Made by a program: the position numbers and the translations under genes
The notes under the pieces: model-generated
What the model was told of the DNA's origin: nothing
Databases searched by the model: none
The model's input: the letters and a program-made list of their open reading frames with translations, nothing else
Shown: positions 8,273 to 15,779 of the stretch, in pieces
Layout: each line of letters starts with the position of its first letter
Position numbering within the stretch: position 1 is the stretch's first letter
Source of the DNA: Candidatus Stramentimicrobium fermentans
GTDB taxonomy: Bacteria; Atribacterota; Phoenicimicrobiia; Phoenicimicrobiales; Stramentimicrobiaceae
Assembly: GCA_012520575.1 (NCBI GenBank)
Contig: JAAYOB010000031.1
Coordinates: 1-36,850 of the forward strand
Length of the DNA stretch: 36,850 bases
Direction: 5' to 3'

Positions 8273-8597
8273 TCTGGTTTCTCAATCATAGTATATCCTG
8301 GATGCTTTTTCAAATTAATTAAACTTTAACTGAACGGATGTAACTAGTTAAAATCAATTGACAGAAGAAAGCCACTAGATGCTATAGTATAGAAAAGTCT
8401 ACAGTGTGCAATCATTTAATTAACCTGATTATTCATTTTAGATTATCATATTATTAGAATAGAAGTTAAAAGTAAGAAATGTACAGTATTTCTAAAAAAT
8501 AAATTTTTAAAATTTACTTATTTTTTGTTTTTAATTTGTGTTAATTTCGTAATGTGTTTACACATTACCGTTCTTTCCTGTGGATAAAGGATGCTAT
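8273..8597. other. AT-rich gap, no gene
   Basis: I see no coding remnant here. On the + strand TTGACA (8358-8363) and TATAGT (8383-8388) are 19 bases apart, but they point at a fossil on the opposite strand, so the pair is probably not meaningful. The thiN promoter should lie near 8280-8330 on the minus strand; I could not identify a good one. Confidence 0.4.
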
Positions 8598-9315
8598 TTA
8601 CCTGGGTTTCGGTAAGGCCGATTTACGTTTCCCATCTAAGAATTTATGATAATGAATATTTCTCTTTAACTGGTACCTAATTTGTTCTTTTAAAATTATA
8701 GTAGATGATGAACTGATCCGGATTATCCTGTAACTGGTCTAAGGAGGTATAGATCTTCTTTAGCATGGCCATCTGGTAGAACTCCTCCAGCAAGGTTCGG
8801 TTGAATCGTTCTACCATCCCATTGCTCCTGGGACATCGGGGTTTAATCTTAGTGTGTCTAATACCACACTTAGCCGGAAAGGTCTTGTAATTATGTTCGC
8901 TATTCTCCTAATAGGTGGTGCACTTCTTGCCATTGTCTATCAGGATGCAATCCAACGGAATCTAAAACATGCCATATCCCGGGATTACCTTAGTCTGGAA
9001 AAAATCTTTGGCACTGTCTGCTTTCTTATTGGTATAGACATTAGCAAAACCAAAGTTACCGTAAGCATCAATCCCGCCTCCTGGCAGATCCTGCCCAAGC
9101 CCTTAATAGTACCGCCATGGAAGGTATCCTGACAAAACAGGTATCCGGGATAGAAAGCCACAATATGCGACTCTTTTTTCTTCTTGAGTTCTATGAGATG
9201 CTCTTGGATACTCGGTCATTATTGACCTTAAATCGATTCACGATTTTACTGTCTTCTTTCATAATCATTATCTATAAATACCGCTTATAAGTATCGATAC
9301 CGATGGAATGCATCC
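8598..9315 (-). pseudogene. DDE transposase/integrase-core remnant
   Basis: Read on the minus strand, the catalytic core of an integrase-type (rve, IS481-like) transposase is visible in two frames. The first part is PGYLFCQDTFHGGTIKGLGR (first catalytic Asp), followed by GNFGFANVYTNKKADSAKDF. Then comes ILIDNGKK (second Asp) and KIKPRCPRSNGMVERFNRTL (catalytic Glu). The C-terminal tail is LEEFYQMAMLKKIYTSLDQL, IIYYNFKRTN, then KFLDGKRKSALPKP and a stop at 8598-8600. There are several internal stops and at least three frame changes. I saw no convincing terminal inverted repeats, so the ends of the element are lost. The IS family assignment is approximate. Confidence 0.8.
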
Positions 9316-9329
9316 GGCACCTCCTTATA

Positions 9330-9485
9330 GGTTTAGGATTGTCATGCTATTTACCTTATTTGAGGTGCACCTGGCTTTCAGTGTACCTTTCTTGAGGCCT
9401 TGAGGCGAAGGATCTGCCGGGCGGAAAGTCCTAAAGATTTTGCTGTCTGTTTGATTGTCAGCTGCTTTTCTATCAGTTGACACGA
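9330..9485 (-). pseudogene. helix-turn-helix fragment of a transposase N-terminus
   Basis: The minus strand reads QLIEKQLTIKQTAKSLGLSA then RQILRLKASRKVH and a stop. This is the HTH found at the start of many transposases (KxLTxKEAAxxLGLSxRQVxRLxxR). It lies directly upstream of the DDE fragment on the same strand, so it may be the N-terminus of the same protein, or of a second insertion sequence. Too little remains to decide. Confidence 0.6.
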
Positions 9486-9751
9486 TTAATTTGTATGGTA
9501 GAATGAGAGGTGCTATTTGTCGCATTTTAGCAACTTTAGCAAGTGAAAGGGTAGCTAAAAATCTGGATAATCAAAATATAGCCTTCCTGTATCCTCATTT
9601 AGATAGGAAAACATTGTCCAACAGTAGATGGAACTCGGAAAATACGTCCTTCTCACATGGAGAATCTTGCTAAAAAACAAAAGAATGTATTTATTTAATA
9701 CTATTTTGGGTAGGTGGAGAATTAGTATTGAAAGGGTTAAAAGCCCCATGA

Positions 9752-10162
9752 GGAGATTAGAAGAATAATAAGACTAGGCGAAAATCTGTCTTTGTATACT
9801 GGCGGTTCTGGCGAGGTTATATTAGCTAATTTGCCAGATGAAAAGATTGAGAAATTTTTAAAGGGAAAACAGTTGATTCCTTATGCAAAAATACTACTAT
9901 TACTGATCCAGAAAATTGTTAGAAAAAATTAAAGGAATTCAAGAAAAAGGTTATGCAATTGCTGTTGGAGAAAGGGTAATAAGTGCTCCCGTTTTTTGAT
10001 TGTGTTAATAAGGTAGCCGCTTCGCTAACTATTTCGGGTCCCACTGAACGTTCTACTGAAAAGAAAATTCCATTATTTACAAGTTTAGTGAAAGAAGCAG
10101 CTGAGAAAATATCAGTTTCACCAGGTCATCAACCACAAAGATTAAATTATAGTAACAAATAG
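9752..10162 (+). pseudogene. IclR-family transcription regulator, C-terminal effector domain remnant
   Basis: The reading begins IIRLGENLSLYTGGSGEVIL then ANLPDEKIEKFLKGKQLIPY. After a frameshift it continues ITDPE and KLKEFKKKVMQLLLEKG or, in the better frame, IKGIQEKGYAIAVGERVI. It ends SAPVFDCVNKVAASLTISGP, TERSTEKKIPLFTSLVKEAA, EKISVSPGHQ and TAG 10160-10162. This is the ligand-binding half of an IclR regulator, including the conserved GY.(x)GERxxGxxxxAxPVFD stretch. The winged-helix DNA-binding half is absent. In a live form it would probably have controlled the neighbouring alcohol dehydrogenase; now it cannot. Confidence 0.82.
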
Positions 10163-10386
10163 AATATCAAATTCTTATCATGGAAAAATAAGAGAAGGAA
10201 GAGCGATATAAGTATTTATTGATTAAATATTGTGTATAAACTTTTGAAAATAATCAAATACAATATTGTTTTATAAACAAAGCATACCTATGAAAAGGTA
10301 GATTACCTGATAATTCAAGAACAAACTTAAAATTTACTCATCTTATTCTAATTATGTTTAGTATTATAAAGATAGGAGGACCCTCT

Positions 10387-11544
10387 ATGGACAGTTATAG
10401 ATTCTTAACTCCACCAATAATATATTATGGTTTAGGAACATTAGAAGGTGCTTGTGACAAATTAGCGAAGATAGGTAATAGGCCATTAGTAGTTACAGAT
10501 AAAATAATGATCAATATAGGTTATGCTGACAGAGTAGTTAATTATTTGAAAAAACAAAAGCTTGAAATATCTTTATTTAACGAAGTCAATACTGAACCTA
10601 CCGATCGTTATGTAGAAAAAGGAACAAATCTTTTTAAAGAGAATCATTGTGATTTTGTAATTGCTCTGGGTGGTGGAAGTCCTATAGATACAGCCAAAGC
10701 TATCAGTCTTATGGTCAGCAATCCTGGTGAGATTCAGGATTATATGGGGTTAGGAAAAGTGAAACAAAATGGACCACCCATAGTGGCAATTCCTACTACC
10801 TCTGGCACTGGTTCTGAAGTTACTCAGTTTACTATAATAACTGATACAAAAAAAGATGTGAAAATGCTTATCGGAAGTGAGTATTTAATTCCAAAGATAG
10901 CCATTAACGATCCTGCCCTCACTATGACAGTCTCTCCAAGCATTACTGCTGCCACAGGAATTGATGCATTAACACATGCAATTGAAGCTTATACATCAAG
11001 ACGTCACCAGCCTTTAGCTGATAATTTCGCCTTGTCATCAATCAAGAGAATTTCAAAGTATTTAAGGAGAGCATGGGCTAATGGTGATGATGAAGAAGCT
11101 AGAAGTGAGATGATGCTTGCGGCTATGGAAGCCGGTATCGCTTTTAATAATTCTTCTGTTACTATTGTTCATGGAATGTCGCGCCCACTAGGAGCATTGT
11201 TTCATATATCACATGGTATATCAAATGCAGTGCTTCTACCTGCCTGTTTGGAATATGCAATTATGGGCTTACCAGAGAGGTTTGCAAATATAGCAAAGGC
11301 AATGGGAGCTAAAGATAGTAATCTATCAGATCTTGACCTTGCCAAGGAAGGTTTAATATTAATTAAAAAGTTATGTGAAGACGTTGAGATCCCTAGTATC
11401 TCAGGTTTGGGTATAGATAAAAATAACTTTACGAAACGACTGGATAAAATGGCTACTGATGCCCTGGCCAGCGGTAGTCCCTATAATACAGCACGAAAAC
11501 CCTCCAAGGAAGATATTATAAAAATATATGAAAAATCTTTTTGA
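10387..11544 (+). CDS. iron-containing alcohol dehydrogenase
   Basis: This NAD(P)-dependent group III alcohol dehydrogenase interconverts alcohols and aldehydes or ketones in the cytosol. Visible are the nucleotide-binding ALGGGSPIDTAKAI, the IPTTSGTGSEVTQFTII loop, and family signature 1 region INDPALTMTVSPSITAATGI. The metal site follows: ALTHAIEAY, then IVHGMSRPLGALFHISHGIS with its histidines. I chose ATG 10387 because AGGAGG at 10374-10379 is 7 bases upstream; an in-frame upstream ATG at 10354 has no ribosome site. This gives 385 residues, the usual length. The substrate is unknown. It lies between an IclR fossil and fragments of aldehyde-oxidising enzymes, so the region once held an alcohol/aldehyde catabolic cluster. 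Confidence 0.92.
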   Translation: MDSYRFLTPPIIYYGLGTLEGACDKLAKIGNRPLVVTDKIMINIGYADRVVNYLKKQKLEISLFNEVNTEPTDRYVEKGTNLFKENHCDFVIALGGGSPIDTAKAISLMVSNPGEIQDYMGLGKVKQNGPPIVAIPTTSGTGSEVTQFTIITDTKKDVKMLIGSEYLIPKIAINDPALTMTVSPSITAATGIDALTHAIEAYTSRRHQPLADNFALSSIKRISKYLRRAWANGDDEEARSEMMLAAMEAGIAFNNSSVTIVHGMSRPLGALFHISHGISNAVLLPACLEYAIMGLPERFANIAKAMGAKDSNLSDLDLAKEGLILIKKLCEDVEIPSISGLGIDKNNFTKRLDKMATDALASGSPYNTARKPSKEDIIKIYEKSF

Positions 11545-11565
11545 TTTTGCGCATTGGAGATAATT

Positions 11566-11712
11566 ATGATAAGCAGCAGAATATTAGAAATAGATTTGGC
11601 CGAGCAGCATGTTTATAAACTTGAATTAAATGAAAATGAATGGAGAAAATGTTTGGGTGGTAGTGGTAGCCGTTACCTCTATATATTTGGTTTAAAAATT
11701 GAAATCTCTTAG
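11566..11712 (+). pseudogene. N-terminal fragment of an aldehyde:ferredoxin oxidoreductase-like protein
   Basis: A 48-codon frame from ATG 11566, after TTGGAGA, reads MISSRILEIDLAEQHVYKLE then LNENEWRKCLGGSGSRYLYI. This copies the family's opening, where the first beta-strand (xxILRVDLTTGKV) leads to the yxGGRGLGAyLLY cofactor-binding segment. It stops at TAG 11710-11712 and the remaining ~550 residues are missing. The family uses a tungsten or molybdenum pterin to oxidise aldehydes with ferredoxin. It sits 21 bases after the alcohol dehydrogenase stop and was probably in the same operon. Confidence 0.7.
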
Positions 11713-11816
11713 GCGCTATCCCTGGTGTTATATTAGCTCTTACTACATTTAATTTAGCCCTAGTCATTTATTTAATAAAAAGTTTATTTGTTGATATTCC
11801 TAAAGAAATTTATTGA
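11712..11816 (+). pseudogene. fragment of a sugar-type ABC transporter permease
   Basis: The frame reads GAIPGVILALTTFNLALVIY then LIKSLFVDIPKEIY and stops at TGA 11814-11816. It matches the MalG-type inner-membrane permease segment just before the EAA loop (xxGLILAYTAFNLPLVIWLLRGFFxxIPKELEEAA). About 35 residues survive, fused directly between two other fragments. Confidence 0.6.
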
Positions 11817-12098
11817 ACTGCCCTAGTGAATGGCTTACTGTCAAATTTGAGTTAGATGGGAGAAATATGATAATATCGGGATGTGAAAAAGGAACCTTTA
11901 CCGGGCTGACTGTCTTTACAGGCGTGACGCCAGGCATGAAGATTCAAACTACAGAAATTTTTGGACCTGTCGTATTATGTATCATGAAAGCAAATTCTTT
12001 GAATGAAGCCATTCAAATCATTAACAATCAATCAATATGGCAATAAAACCTCCATTCTTTACAAAAAGAATAAAAGTGCTATAATATTCTTGCAATGA
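11817..12098 (+). pseudogene. methylmalonate-semialdehyde dehydrogenase-like (MmsA) C-terminal fragment
   Basis: The reading FELDGRNMIISGCEKGTFTG, LTVFTGVTPGMKIQTTEIFG, PVVLCIMKANSLNEAIQIIN matches the aldehyde dehydrogenase C-terminal region (DGRxxxVxGYExGxFxGPTIFDxVTPxMxIxxEEIFGPVL). After a frameshift near 12030, QYGNKTSI corresponds to xxYGNxTSIF. The catalytic domain is missing. The promoter of the next operon (12058-12085) is embedded in its tail. Confidence 0.78.
12058..12085 (+). promoter_or_regulatory. promoter of the thiamine-transport operon
   Basis: TTTACA (12058-12063) and TATAAT (12080-12085) are 16 bases apart, about 28 bases before the riboswitch closing stem. The -10 box is perfect and the position is right. 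Confidence 0.7.
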
Positions 12099-12112
12099 TT
12101 TGCAACAGACGC

Positions 12113-12202
12113 ATGTTACTGGGGGAGCTATGTGCTGAGAAAAAGCATTTTGCTTTGACCCCTAAACCTGACCTAGGTAATACTAGCGGAGGGAAGTAAC
12201 CA
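12113..12202 (+). ncRNA. TPP riboswitch (THI element)
   Basis: Conserved blocks appear in order: a closing stem GTTACT/AGTAAC, GGGGGAGC, then GTGCTGAGA (CUGAGA box at 12134-12139), GACCCCTAAACCTGACC (ACCUGA box), and GGTAATACTAGCGGAGGGAAG. These are the thiamine-diphosphate-binding segments of the THI element. It lies between a promoter and an intrinsic terminator and in front of thiamine-transport genes. High TPP is expected to favour termination. Confidence 0.95.
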
Positions 12203-12222
12203 TTAGATACGTTAACTTCTGA

Positions 12223-12259
12223 TGCCATTACCTTTGTTCAGGTAATGGCATTTTAATTT
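12223..12259 (+). terminator. riboswitch-controlled intrinsic terminator
   Basis: Ten perfect base pairs, TGCCATTACC (12223-12232) with GGTAATGGCA (12241-12250), are followed by TTTTAATTT. The left arm's ATTACC is also complementary to GGTAAT inside the aptamer (12176-12181), and GAAGTAAC at 12193-12200 can nearly pair with GTTAACTTC just downstream. These offer a plausible antiterminator; that pairing is my inference. The ribosome site of the first gene starts right after the U-tract. Confidence 0.88.
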
Positions 12260-12269
12260 GGAGGTAATA

Positions 12270-12560
12270 ATGGCTAAAATAACGATTGGATTTCAAGTAT
12301 TACCCTATGTTGCTGAGGAAAGACTTTATCCGGTAGTTAGCGAGGTAATTGAATACATCGCCTCATGTGGTATCAAGTATGAAGTAGGGGCTATGGAAAC
12401 AGTTATGGAGGGTGAATTAGATGAATTGCTGGATATAATAAAAAAATCTCTGGAGTTATGTACCAAACAAGGAGCAAGCCGGGTAATTTCATTGGTAAAG
12501 ATTGATTATAAAAAGACGGGTGTGACCATTGAGGAAAAAGTGGGGAAATATCGGAAATAA
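12270..12560 (+). CDS. thiamine-binding protein of the MTH1187/YkoF family
   Basis: This 96-residue single-domain ferredoxin-like-fold protein belongs to the DUF77/YkoF group, some members of which bind thiamine or its hydroxymethylpyrimidine part. Recognisable parts are ITIGFQVLPYVAEERLYPVV at the N-terminus, IEYIASCGIKYEVGAMETVM in the centre (the family's gly-rich, 'xxVgpmgT' edge), and ELLDIIKKSLELCTKQGASR near the end. ATG 12270 is right for the GGAGGT at 12260-12265. It is the first gene behind the TPP riboswitch and its last 32 bases overlap the permease gene. It is probably a cytosolic partner or sensor for the transported compound; its exact role is inferred. Confidence 0.85.
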   Translation: MAKITIGFQVLPYVAEERLYPVVSEVIEYIASCGIKYEVGAMETVMEGELDELLDIIKKSLELCTKQGASRVISLVKIDYKKTGVTIEEKVGKYRK

Positions 12561-13299
12561 AACTATCCCATTCATCTTTTTAGCTGCTATTTTGGTTTTC
12601 TGGCAGTTGATTGTGGATAGAGGAATCATAGCCCGCTATATTTTACCTTCACCGGTGGATGTAATTCTGGTAGGTATGAAGATATTACCGGAGATCAAAG
12701 TGCATCTTTATACTACCTTACAGGAAGCATTAACCGGATTGATGGTGGCAATTGTATTTTCCTTGTTACTTGCCATGTTGATGGACAATTTTTCTCTTAT
12801 TCAGAAGGCGGTACAACCCTTGCTGATAGTGTCACAGACTATTCCTACTATGGTACTTGCTCCACTTTTTGCCATGTGGTTTGGTTTCGGTTTGCTTCCC
12901 AAAATCATGGTGGTAATCCTGGTCTGTTTCTTTCCTTTAGTGGTTAGCCTTCTGGAAGGATTAAATTCACTGGACCCCGATTTTTTAAATTTAATGAAAT
13001 CAATGAAAGCCAATCGCTGGCAGATGTTTTACTTAGCCAAGTTTCCTTCTGCCTTGCCTAATTTTTTTTCAGGTCTCAAGATTGCCGCTACTTATAGCAT
13101 CATTGGTGCGGTAATAGGCGAGTGGATGGGTGGTAAGGCCGGTCTCGGTGTTTATATGACCAGGGTCAGACAGTCTTTTGCTCTGGATAAAGTCTTTGCC
13201 ACCATCCTGATTATTGTATTTTTAAGTTTAGTTCTTTTCAAAATAATAGAATTAATCCAATTTCTACTCATGCCCTGGAGGAGGGCAATAAACAAATAA
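12529..13299 (+). CDS. thiX: ABC transporter permease for thiamine precursor (ThiX-like)
   Basis: This inner-membrane permease of the NitT/TauT/SsuC class has about six membrane spans (roughly residues 13-29, 66-86, 95-118, 124-146, 188-206, 220-245). The cytoplasmic coupling segment is around MKSMKANRWQMFYLAKFPSA, followed by GLKIAATYSIIGAVIGEWMG. The only start that fits is TTG 12529, inside the preceding gene, suggesting translational coupling. At 256 residues it has the family length. Its neighbours (TPP riboswitch, thiamine-binding protein, ThiY-like and ThiZ-like genes) define the substrate class: hydroxymethylpyrimidine, a formylaminopyrimidine or thiamine. Sequence alone cannot choose between these. 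Confidence 0.85.
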   Translation: MRKKWGNIGNKTIPFIFLAAILVFWQLIVDRGIIARYILPSPVDVILVGMKILPEIKVHLYTTLQEALTGLMVAIVFSLLLAMLMDNFSLIQKAVQPLLIVSQTIPTMVLAPLFAMWFGFGLLPKIMVVILVCFFPLVVSLLEGLNSLDPDFLNLMKSMKANRWQMFYLAKFPSALPNFFSGLKIAATYSIIGAVIGEWMGGKAGLGVYMTRVRQSFALDKVFATILIIVFLSLVLFKIIELIQFLLMPWRRAINK

Positions 13300-13319
13300 A
13301 ATTAAAAAGGTGCCATGAA

Positions 13320-14339
13320 ATGATGATACAAAATAAATTAAAAAAAATGGAATATATTGTTCTATTTTTACTTTGCTTAATAGGCGTAATATTCAGTTGC
13401 TCTATTTGTATCTTACCAAAGGAGCCTCTGAGAGAAATTAAGATATTGTTAGAATGGGTTCCTAATACCAACCATACCGGTGTCTATGTTGCGCTGGAAA
13501 AAGGGTTTTATCGAGAGGAGGGTTTAGAGGTGAGCATTATTCAGCCTGAAGAAGGTGGTGCCGCACCCTTCATAGCAGCCGGACAGGGAGAGTTTGGTTT
13601 CAGCAGTCAAGAACAGGTCACCTTTGCTCTTACCTCAGATGAGCCCTTGCCCGTGGTAGCTGTAGCAGCTATCCTACAGCATAATACCTCCGGTTTTGCC
13701 TCACCAATTGCAAAGGAGATTAAACGGCCACGCGATTTTGAAGGTAAACAATATGGCGGATGGGGTTCACCCATTGAGGAGGCAACCATTAAGGCACTGA
13801 TGGAATATGACAGTGGAGATTTTACTAAAACGGAAATAGTAACAATTGGCGCTATAGACTTCTTTGCCGCTGTACAGCAATATGTGGATTATACCTGGAT
13901 TTACTACGGTTGGGATGGGGTGGCCTCTGAGGTTACTAATTTCCCCATCAACTTCATCTTTTTACAAGATTATGCCCCTGAATTAGATTATTACACCCCC
14001 GTAATAATTGTCAGTGAAGAGTTGAGAACCGGGGAACCGGAATTAATCAAAAAATTCCTTAAAGCCACGGAAAAGGGATATCAATTTTCTGTATCACATC
14101 CGGAATCAGCAGTTCAGATTCTGTTAAAGCATGTACCGGAAATCGACCCGGAGATAGCCCTGGCTAGCCAGAGGTATCTAGCGGAAGAATACCAGTCTGA
14201 TGCTCCCTACTGGGGTGTGATGGAAGCAAAGCGTTGGGAAAACTACGCCCGTTGGTTATATGAGAAAGGTCTTATTGACCGAAAACTCGATGCTGAGACG
14301 GCTATTGATAATTCTTTTTTACTGGGAAAGGAGAATTAA
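13320..14339 (+). CDS. thiY: ABC substrate-binding protein, NMT1/THI5-like (ThiY)
   Basis: This extracytoplasmic pyrimidine-type binding protein has 339 residues. An N-terminal hydrophobic segment (about 11-30, YIVLFLLCLIGVIFSC) looks like a signal peptide with a possible, imperfect lipobox at IFSC. The diagnostic family opening follows: ILLEWVPNTNHTGVYVALEK then GFYREEGLEVSIIQP. Later, GQGEFGFSSQEQ and YVDYTWIYYGWDG match the ligand pocket region of the ThiY/THI5 group. Two ATG codons are adjacent at 13320 and 13323 after AAAAAGGTG; an ATG at 13315 is blocked by a stop. It is the substrate-binding part of the transporter encoded with the ThiX- and ThiZ-like genes. Confidence 0.87.
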   Translation: MMIQNKLKKMEYIVLFLLCLIGVIFSCSICILPKEPLREIKILLEWVPNTNHTGVYVALEKGFYREEGLEVSIIQPEEGGAAPFIAAGQGEFGFSSQEQVTFALTSDEPLPVVAVAAILQHNTSGFASPIAKEIKRPRDFEGKQYGGWGSPIEEATIKALMEYDSGDFTKTEIVTIGAIDFFAAVQQYVDYTWIYYGWDGVASEVTNFPINFIFLQDYAPELDYYTPVIIVSEELRTGEPELIKKFLKATEKGYQFSVSHPESAVQILLKHVPEIDPEIALASQRYLAEEYQSDAPYWGVMEAKRWENYARWLYEKGLIDRKLDAETAIDNSFLLGKEN

Positions 14340-14340
14340 T

Positions 14341-15075
14341 ATTAAATTAAGAGTTAGTAATTTTACCCAACAATATGAGGGGATGCCTATCATTGAAGAC
14401 GTCTCTTTTTATTTGCAAGAGGATGAATTTGTTACTTTAATCGGGCCCAGTGGTTGTGGTAAGAGTACCATATTTAATATGATTGCCGGCATTGTGCCTA
14501 TTGATGAGGGAAAAGTATCCATAGATGGTGAGGATTGTACCGGAAAAATAGGGCAGGTCAGCTATATGTATCAGAAGGACCTGTTGTTGCCCTGGAAAAG
14601 AGTGATTGACAATACTGCCCTACCCTTAATCATTAAGGGAGATTCAATTAAAGAGGCCAGAAAGAAGATAATTCCTTACCTGGCACTATTTGGTTTAGAA
14701 GGGTTTGAATATAAATACCCTGCTCAGCTGTCTGGTGGTATGAGGCAGCGGGCAGCGCTTTTGCGAACTTATATGTTTTCTAAAGATATTGTTTTACTGG
14801 ATGAACCTTTTGGAGGGTTGGATGCCATAACTCGTTCCAAGATGCAATACTGGTTATTAGAGGTAGCAGACCAGGTCAGGGCATCCGTCTTATTTATAAC
14901 TCACGATATTGAAGAAGCTATTTATCTTTCAGACCGGATCTATGTTCTCACCGAAAGGCCTGCTCGAGTAAGAGAGGAAGTTGCTATTTCCTTGCCCAGA
15001 CCCCGAGCAAGAGAGATAGTAACTTCTGCTCAGTTTAATCGTATTAAAAAACACATCCTATTTAGTTTATCCTGA
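14341..15075 (+). CDS. thiZ: ABC transporter ATP-binding protein (ThiZ)
   Basis: This cytoplasmic ATPase powers the thiamine-precursor importer. Motifs are Walker A GPSGCGKST, Q-loop YMYQKDLLLPW (the PWK form typical of NitT/TauT ATPases), signature LSGGMRQRAAL, Walker B IVLLDEPFGGLD and switch ITHDIEEA. The start is unusual. Homology begins at IKLRVSNFTQQYEGMPI, but no ATG, GTG or TTG is available there. AAAGGAG (14327-14333) is exactly 7 bases before ATT 14341, directly after the thiY stop. An ATG at 14260 in the same frame is 80 bases inside thiY, lacks a ribosome site and would add 27 unrelated residues. I therefore favour a rare ATT start; this needs protein evidence. Confidence 0.88.
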   Translation: MKLRVSNFTQQYEGMPIIEDVSFYLQEDEFVTLIGPSGCGKSTIFNMIAGIVPIDEGKVSIDGEDCTGKIGQVSYMYQKDLLLPWKRVIDNTALPLIIKGDSIKEARKKIIPYLALFGLEGFEYKYPAQLSGGMRQRAALLRTYMFSKDIVLLDEPFGGLDAITRSKMQYWLLEVADQVRASVLFITHDIEEAIYLSDRIYVLTERPARVREEVAISLPRPRAREIVTSAQFNRIKKHILFSLS

Positions 15076-15165
15076 AAGGAGAAGAATGGTCTGTTATTAG
15101 GGATTAGTTCCTCCTTGAAGATGCCGGAAGTAGTGCGTAAAAAAGAAAACCCACATCAACCCTGT

Positions 15166-15194
15166 TATTCTTTTAGAAAATATTGTATTATAAT
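15166..15194 (+). promoter_or_regulatory. possible promoter before the LiaF-like gene
   Basis: A perfect TATAAT (15189-15194) lies 40 bases before the gene, but the -35 side (TTATTC about 18 bases up) is weak. Confidence 0.35.
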
Positions 15195-15233
15195 ATTGAA
15201 GATATTTCGAAGTTGCTAAGATAGGAGGAGAAA

Positions 15234-15749
15234 ATGAGATTATCTGGAAGCATGGTAAGCGGTATTATTCTTTTAATAGTGGGTTGTGTAATCTTGTTGG
15301 CCAATTTTATCGGTATAAGGGTGAATCTCTTCCGCCTGTTTCCCGGTACAGCCCTTCTTGTTTTAGGGATTGTTATTTTATTTGGACAGTTTGGGGGGCA
15401 TCATGAAGTGATTTTCGACCGCAAGAAAATTGACCTGAGTGAACCCTTCCAAGAAAAAAATATCATTTTTGCGGAAGGTATCATGGACCTCAATGAGTTA
15501 AAGCCCGTCACACACCATCAAAAGATTAAACTTAATATTATCTTTGCCTCGGGTAAGCTAATCTTAAATCCGGATATACCCACTATAATTCATGCCAGTT
15601 CTGCCTTTGGTAATCTAGAATTACCGGACAGAGCGGTAAACTTTCTCGGTTCCACAGATTATAGAACGGGAGATTTCGAATCTGCCGAACCCTACTTAGA
15701 TATCGAAGCAAATGTAGTATTTGGACATTTAAATGTATCTGGCTTCTAA
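15234..15749 (+). CDS. LiaF-like membrane protein with C-terminal beta domain
   Basis: This 171-residue protein has two membrane helices (about 8-26 and 33-52) followed by an extramembrane region rich in beta-strands and short repeats: NIIFAEGIMDLNELKP, KLNIIFASGKLILNPD, HASSAFGNLELPDRAV, IEANVVFGHLNVSGF. The repeated 'xxxFGxxxL' pattern is that of the LiaF/YvqF C-terminal domain (a right-handed beta-helix), linked in other bacteria to cell-envelope stress signalling. No sensor kinase or regulator is near, so that role is only suggested. ATG 15234 follows TAGGAGGAG, a strong site. The HD-hydrolase gene follows directly. Confidence 0.75.
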   Translation: MRLSGSMVSGIILLIVGCVILLANFIGIRVNLFRLFPGTALLVLGIVILFGQFGGHHEVIFDRKKIDLSEPFQEKNIIFAEGIMDLNELKPVTHHQKIKLNIIFASGKLILNPDIPTIIHASSAFGNLELPDRAVNFLGSTDYRTGDFESAEPYLDIEANVVFGHLNVSGF

Positions 15750-15779
15750 GTGTTAAGTATCTTGCCGCTGCGGGAAGAA

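Noticed and set aside
8358..8388. TTGACA/TATAGT pair as a promoter
   Set aside because: Spacing of 19 is poor and only an antisense fossil lies downstream.
8854..9132. 92-residue frame on the + strand with a hydrophobic start
   Set aside because: It is the antisense of the transposase fossil, whose DDE text on the minus strand explains the sequence.
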